Below, piece by piece: positions 60,515-64,000 of a DNA stretch of 64,000 nucleotides. Source of the DNA: Azotobacter beijerinckii (GTDB lineage: Bacteria; Pseudomonadota; Gammaproteobacteria; Pseudomonadales; Pseudomonadaceae). Positions within the stretch are counted from its first letter, which is position 1; each line of letters opens with the position of its first letter. The notes under the pieces are model-generated. The model did not search any database, was not told the origin of the DNA, and saw only the letters and a program-made list of their open reading frames with translations. The position numbers and the translations under genes are program-made. The DNA is taken from assembly GCF_900110885.1 (NCBI RefSeq), contig NZ_FOFJ01000019.1, forward strand, positions 1 to 64,000, given 5' to 3'.

Positions 60515-60583
60515 GTAGGGCGGGTGAAACCCGCCGGGTTCGGTGGGGTCTTCGCCATATCTGGCCGGTTTCACCCGCCCTAC
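60515..60583. repeat. REP-like palindromic element, copy 3 (cobO-cobB gap)
   Basis: A 69-bp element with perfect outer arms GTAGGGCGGGTGAAAC and GTTTCACCCGCCCTAC, in the 145-bp gap between cobO and cobB. It is the same length as copy 2, with most differences in the inner part. It has no T-run, and the cob operon presumably continues through it. Confidence 0.85.
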
Positions 60584-60610
60584 GCGAGCCATATACATCC
60601 ACTCGCCGCA

Positions 60611-61222
60611 TCAGAACTCGATCCCCTTCTGCGCCTTCACCCCGGCCTGGAAGGCGTGCTTGACCAGGGTCATCTCGGTCACCGTGTCGGCCGCCTCGAT
60701 CAGTCCGGGCGGGGCGCCGCGGCCGGTGACCACCACATGCTGGTGCAGCGGCCGCGCCTGGATGTCGGCGAGCAGCGGCGCAAGCTCCAGGTAGCCGTAC
60801 TTCAGGGCGATGTTCAGCTCGTCGAGCAGCACCAGGCCGATCGACGGATCGTCGAGCAGTTCGCGGGCCACCGCCCAGGCCTCGCAGGCCTTGTCGATGT
60901 CGCGCTGGCGGTCCTGGGTTTCCCAGGTGAAGCCCTCGCCCATCACGTAATAGCGCACCTGCTCGGGAAAGCGCCGGAAGAAGGCCTCCTCGCCGGTGCT
61001 GGCGGCACCCTTGATGAACTGCACCACGCCGACCCGCAGGCCATGGCCGAGGGCACGGGCAGCCATGCCGAAGGCGGCGCTGCTCTTGCCCTTGCCGTTG
61101 CCGGTGTGCACCAGCAGCAGGCCGTGCTCGTCGGTGGCCTGGGCGATCTTCCCGTCGACCACCGCCTTCTTGCGCTGCATGCGCGCCTTGTGGCGGGCGT
61201 CCCGCTCCGGCGACTCGCCCAT
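60611..61222 (-). CDS. cobO: Cob(I)yrinic acid a,c-diamide adenosyltransferase
   Basis: This 203-residue CobA/CobO-type enzyme transfers adenosine from ATP to cob(I)alamin or corrinoid precursors. The P-loop is HTGNGKGKSSAAFG (39-52), with VVQFIKG, GEGFTWETQD and LDELNIALKYGYL as further family motifs. The length matches the family. Its first base overlaps the stop of the upstream membrane-protein gene. Confidence 0.97.
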   Translation of the reverse strand: MGESPERDARHKARMQRKKAVVDGKIAQATDEHGLLLVHTGNGKGKSSAAFGMAARALGHGLRVGVVQFIKGAASTGEEAFFRRFPEQVRYYVMGEGFTWETQDRQRDIDKACEAWAVARELLDDPSIGLVLLDELNIALKYGYLELAPLLADIQARPLHQHVVVTGRGAPPGLIEAADTVTEMTLVKHAFQAGVKAQKGIEF

Positions 61223-61803
61223 CAGCGGGTTTCCGACGAGCGCAGCGCCTTGAGACGGGCACCGAAGCCGGCGTAGAGCACGGCGGCGAGGCCCACGTAG
61301 AGCGCCAGGCTACCCAGGTAGCGCGGGTAGTAGGTCAGCACGCGCTGCACGAAATCGGCGAACGTCGGCTCCGGATAGCGGCCGGAGAAGAAGTAGAAGC
61401 CGCCGCCGGAGAACAGGTAGCAGACGAAGGCGCTGAAGACCACCGCCAGGCCGAGCACGGCCAGGCTGTCCAGCCGGTCCAGGCTGTCGCGCTGCAGGAC
61501 GGCGAAGATCCGCCCGCCCAGCCACAGCGAGCCGTAGGCTGGGAGCAACAGCCAGTAGGCCGGCGACACGCACCAGTCGCTCACGCCCATCCAGCCGGTG
61601 GCGACGAGGTCGAGCAGCGAGGCTTCGAGGAACAGCGCCGGGAACACCCAGCGCGGGCTCAGCAGGGCGCCGGCGAGGAAGAACACCGCCCAGGAGGCGC
61701 TCGGTAGATTGAGGGTGGCGAAGTGCTGGCCACGGGTCATGACCATCAGCAGGGCCAGCGCCACGCCGGCGACCAGCTGGCTGCGGGGGGACAGGTTGAG
61801 CAT
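61222..61803 (-). CDS. Membrane protein of the cobalamin operon, function unknown
   Basis: This 193-residue integral membrane protein has five to six hydrophobic segments (for example SQLVAGVALALLMVM, AVFFLAGALLSPRWVFPALFL and YLGSLALYVGLAAVLYAGF). It has no catalytic or ATP-binding motif. An AGAAGGAG site precedes the ATG at 61803. It lies between the TonB receptor and cobO, under the cobalamin riboswitch, so a role in corrinoid or cobalt passage across the inner membrane is plausible. It has no similarity that I recognise to BtuC or CbiM. Confidence 0.8.
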   Translation of the reverse strand: MLNLSPRSQLVAGVALALLMVMTRGQHFATLNLPSASWAVFFLAGALLSPRWVFPALFLEASLLDLVATGWMGVSDWCVSPAYWLLLPAYGSLWLGGRIFAVLQRDSLDRLDSLAVLGLAVVFSAFVCYLFSGGGFYFFSGRYPEPTFADFVQRVLTYYPRYLGSLALYVGLAAVLYAGFGARLKALRSSETR

Positions 61804-61853
61804 GCTGCGTTCTCCTTCTTCTGGGGGATTCCGGCCCGCCGGCCGGCGGCGCC

Positions 61854-63707
61854 TTACAGCGCCTGATAGCGGACGGTGAAGTACACCGCCTGCCCCGGCT
61901 GGTTGTAGCCCAGGGCGGTTTCGTAATCGGCGTTCAGCAGGTTGGCGACGCGCCCCTGCAGACGCCACTCGGGGGTGATACGGTATTCGCCGCGCAGGTC
62001 CAGGGTGGCATAGCCGGACAGCTCGTTGTCGTTGGCCACGTCGTCGTAGCGCTGGCCTTCGGCGTGCAGCGTGGCTCCGACGGCGAAATCGCCGATGTTC
62101 CGGTCCAGGTCCAGGTTGAACATCTGCGAGGCACGGCGCGGCAGCTCGTTGCCGTGGTTGGCGCCCGAACCGCTGTTCTCCGGCTCAAGCAGACTGTAGT
62201 TGGCGCTCCAGTCCCAGCCGAACGAGCGACTGCCGACTTCCAGTTCCAGGCCGCGGATACGTGCCTCGTCGAGGTTCGCCGGCCCCTGGATGGAAGAATC
62301 GTAGACGATCAGATCCTTCACCTTGGTGCGATAGGCGTTCAGCGACCAGTGACCCCAGCCATGCACGCCGGACAGCCCGAACTCCAGGCTGCGGGAGGTT
62401 TCCTCCTTGAGGTCGGGGTTGCCGTAGAACGGATAGTACAGCTCATTGAAGGTCGGTGCCTTGAAGGCACTGCCGTAACTGACCGTGGCGCGCAGGGCGT
62501 CGGTCAGGGCGTAGCCGTAGGCGATGTTGCCGGTCTCGTGCTGGCCGAACTGCTCGTTGTTGTCGCGGCGCAGGGATACCTGCCAGTCGTGGCGGCCGTA
62601 TCCGCCGAGGTACTGGATGAAGGCGCCGTTGTTCTCGCGGGAATCCTCGTCGTAATCGGTGGTGCCGTTGGCCTCCTCGCGCTGGTAGTCGACCCCCAGG
62701 GTGAGGGTATGACCTTCGGCCAGGGTCAGGTCGTTCTGCCAGCTGGCGCTGTCGCGGCGGCTGTCGAAACGCGAGTAGAAACTGCCGTCCTGGTAGGTGT
62801 CGGACTTGTCCTCGTTGCGCCCGGCCTGCAGGGTGACCTGCCAGAAGCCCAGCGGGCTGAAGCGGGCGCGACCGCTGACCACGTTCTGCTCGCCATGGGC
62901 GTGGGCGGAGAAGCCTGTGGTGCGCCGGCTATTCACCTGGTCGTACTGGTTGCGCGACTTGGCGCGCAGGAAAGTGCCCTCCAGCTCGAGGCCGCTGTCG
63001 AAGCGCCAGCCGGCGCGCAGCGAGGCGGAATGGTTGCGGTAGCCGTCGGCGTCGCTCTCGTAGCCGCTGGTCCCATGGCTCTTCACGTTGATGCCGTCGG
63101 TGTCCAGGCCGCTCAGGGCCAGGCTGTACCAGCCGTGGGCGTTGCCGCCGGAAACCCCGGCGCTGCCGGTGTAGGTGTCGTGGGTGCCGTAACCGGCGGA
63201 GAAGAACGGCTTGGGCGCGCCGTCGCCGCCCTTGCGGGTGAAGATCTGGATCACCCCGCCGATGGCTTCCGAGCCGTACAGGCTGGAGCGCGGCCCGCGG
63301 ACCACCTCGATGCGCTCGATCATCTCCACCGGCAGGTCCTGCCAGGCAGCGGTGCCGGTGGTCACCGAGCCGACCCGCACGCCGTCGATCAGCACCAGCA
63401 CATGGTCGGACTCGGTGCCGCGCAGGTAGACGGAAGTGGTCTTGCCCGGCCCGCCGTTGTTGGCGATAGACACCCCCGGCAGCCGCTTGAGCAGCTCCGG
63501 CACCGATTGCGCCTGGCTGCGCTCGATGTCGTCGCGTTCGATCAGGCTCACTGCGGCGAGGCTGTCGCGCAGGGTCTGGGCGTTGCGTGCGGCGGTCACC
63601 ACCATTTCGTCGAGGGCAAGGGTGTCGTCGGCCGCCTGGGCCGGGGAAAGGGAAAAGAGGCCCAGCAGCGCGGACGCCGCCGGCCCGAAACTGGGCTTGC
63701 GAATCAA
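61854..63707 (-). CDS. btuB: TonB-dependent cobalamin receptor
   Basis: This is a 617-residue outer-membrane receptor, BtuB size. It has a signal peptide (cut near PAQAAD), a TonB box in LALDEMVVTAARN, a plug domain (LLKRLPGVSI, YLRGTESDHVLVLIDGVRV, VVRGPRSSLYGSEAIGGVI) and a 22-strand barrel ending VYFTVRYQAL. The cobalamin riboswitch directly upstream identifies the substrate. It is the first gene of the long minus-strand B12 operon. Confidence 0.95.
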   Translation of the reverse strand: MIRKPSFGPAASALLGLFSLSPAQAADDTLALDEMVVTAARNAQTLRDSLAAVSLIERDDIERSQAQSVPELLKRLPGVSIANNGGPGKTTSVYLRGTESDHVLVLIDGVRVGSVTTGTAAWQDLPVEMIERIEVVRGPRSSLYGSEAIGGVIQIFTRKGGDGAPKPFFSAGYGTHDTYTGSAGVSGGNAHGWYSLALSGLDTDGINVKSHGTSGYESDADGYRNHSASLRAGWRFDSGLELEGTFLRAKSRNQYDQVNSRRTTGFSAHAHGEQNVVSGRARFSPLGFWQVTLQAGRNEDKSDTYQDGSFYSRFDSRRDSASWQNDLTLAEGHTLTLGVDYQREEANGTTDYDEDSRENNGAFIQYLGGYGRHDWQVSLRRDNNEQFGQHETGNIAYGYALTDALRATVSYGSAFKAPTFNELYYPFYGNPDLKEETSRSLEFGLSGVHGWGHWSLNAYRTKVKDLIVYDSSIQGPANLDEARIRGLELEVGSRSFGWDWSANYSLLEPENSGSGANHGNELPRRASQMFNLDLDRNIGDFAVGATLHAEGQRYDDVANDNELSGYATLDLRGEYRITPEWRLQGRVANLLNADYETALGYNQPGQAVYFTVRYQAL

Positions 63708-63817
63708 GGTTGGTTCTCCGCCGCGCCACCCGCACGACCTGAAAGCTGCGAAAGCGGGCAGAAAATCGGACAGGCAGCGAACCTGCCTGCAACGCCCTCC
63801 GCGCCGCCATGGAACGC

Positions 63818-64000
63818 GACAGGCCGGTCTCCGGACTCACGAGCGAAGCGCCATGCGGCGGCTTCCGAAACCACGCCTTCCCGTGCCCGTGGGGCACAGT
63901 GGCCTTACTGCGGTTTCGCGACTCGTCTACCGTTGCGGGGGCAGCGCCGGCCTTGCGCCGCGAATCGTCGCGGCACGCACCGGCTTCCCTGTTTCACCTT
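63818..64000 (-). promoter_or_regulatory. Cobalamin riboswitch
   Basis: The minus strand shows the adenosylcobalamin-riboswitch landmarks in order: AAGGTGAAACAGGGAAGCCGGTG at the window edge, GCTGCCCCCGCAACGGTA, the near-invariant GCCACTG, GGGAAGG, and the closing GAGTCCGGAGACCGGCC. It ends about 110 bp before the btuB start. High B12 should reduce expression of the operon. The 5' end may extend slightly past the window. Confidence 0.96.

Overview
The window is high-GC chromosomal DNA of a Pseudomonadaceae gammaproteobacterium. The best fit is Azotobacter or a close relative. Many gene blocks match the order known from Pseudomonas: the cco cluster with hemN and anr, recR-ybaB-dnaX-ffs, rlmM with acnA, and the cob cluster. 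In addition, an Fnr/Anr-type gene stands directly upstream of a true E. coli-type cytochrome bd operon. That arrangement (cydR next to cydAB) is known from the obligate aerobe Azotobacter vinelandii. The species assignment is inference; no nif gene lies in the window.

Layout. 0-7 kb: pcaHG (protocatechuate ring cleavage) with a PcaQ-type operator, then a TonB receptor plus ABC importer operon of the FecBCDE/BtuCDF type whose upstream region holds an AT-rich palindrome. 7-16 kb: an accessory catabolic cluster made of an MFS transporter, two FAD-dependent KstD-like dehydrogenases, a NIPSNAP protein and a divergent shikimate-dehydrogenase-like enzyme. It is transcribed away from an IclR regulator, with a PcaR-like operator between, and is followed by a 4-oxalocrotonate-tautomerase-like protein and an AEC carrier. 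16-31 kb: housekeeping genes (small heat-shock protein, pseudouridine synthase, PhoD-like phosphatase, oxaloacetate decarboxylase, gltX, uvrB, aminotransferase, tRNA-Asn, ComEA-like, TusA-like, rlmM, acnA). 31-32.4 kb: a low-GC, gene-poor stretch. 32.4-48.5 kb: a respiratory island with ccoNOQP, ccoGHIS, a TauE/SafE-type membrane protein, hemN, anr/cydR, then cydP-cydA-cydB-cydX-ybgE. Three Anr/CydR boxes are visible in it. 48.5-52 kb: recR-ybaB-dnaX and 4.5S RNA. 52-64 kb: one long minus-strand cobalamin operon (btuB, membrane protein, cobO, cobB, bluB, cbiB, cobD, cobQ, cobU, cobT, cobC, cobS), led by a cobalamin riboswitch at the window's right edge.

How the genes work together. The cbb3 and bd oxidases are two high-affinity terminal oxidases, here linked to one oxygen sensor and to oxygen-independent haem synthesis. 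The hydroaromatic/flavoprotein cluster could deliver aromatic acids to protocatechuate and so to PcaHG, although no substrate can be read from the sequence. The B12 operon combines outer-membrane uptake, corrinoid adenosylation, nucleotide-loop assembly and oxygen-dependent dimethylbenzimidazole synthesis. Palindromic REP-like elements sit in intergenic gaps next to uvrB, ccoP, cobQ and cobB, and two of them differ by paired changes that keep the stem intact.

The strongest candidates for something not yet described are the double-flavoprotein/AroE-like cluster (7.2-15.8 kb) and the TonB/ABC metal-uptake operon with its ModE-like palindrome (1.6-6.75 kb).
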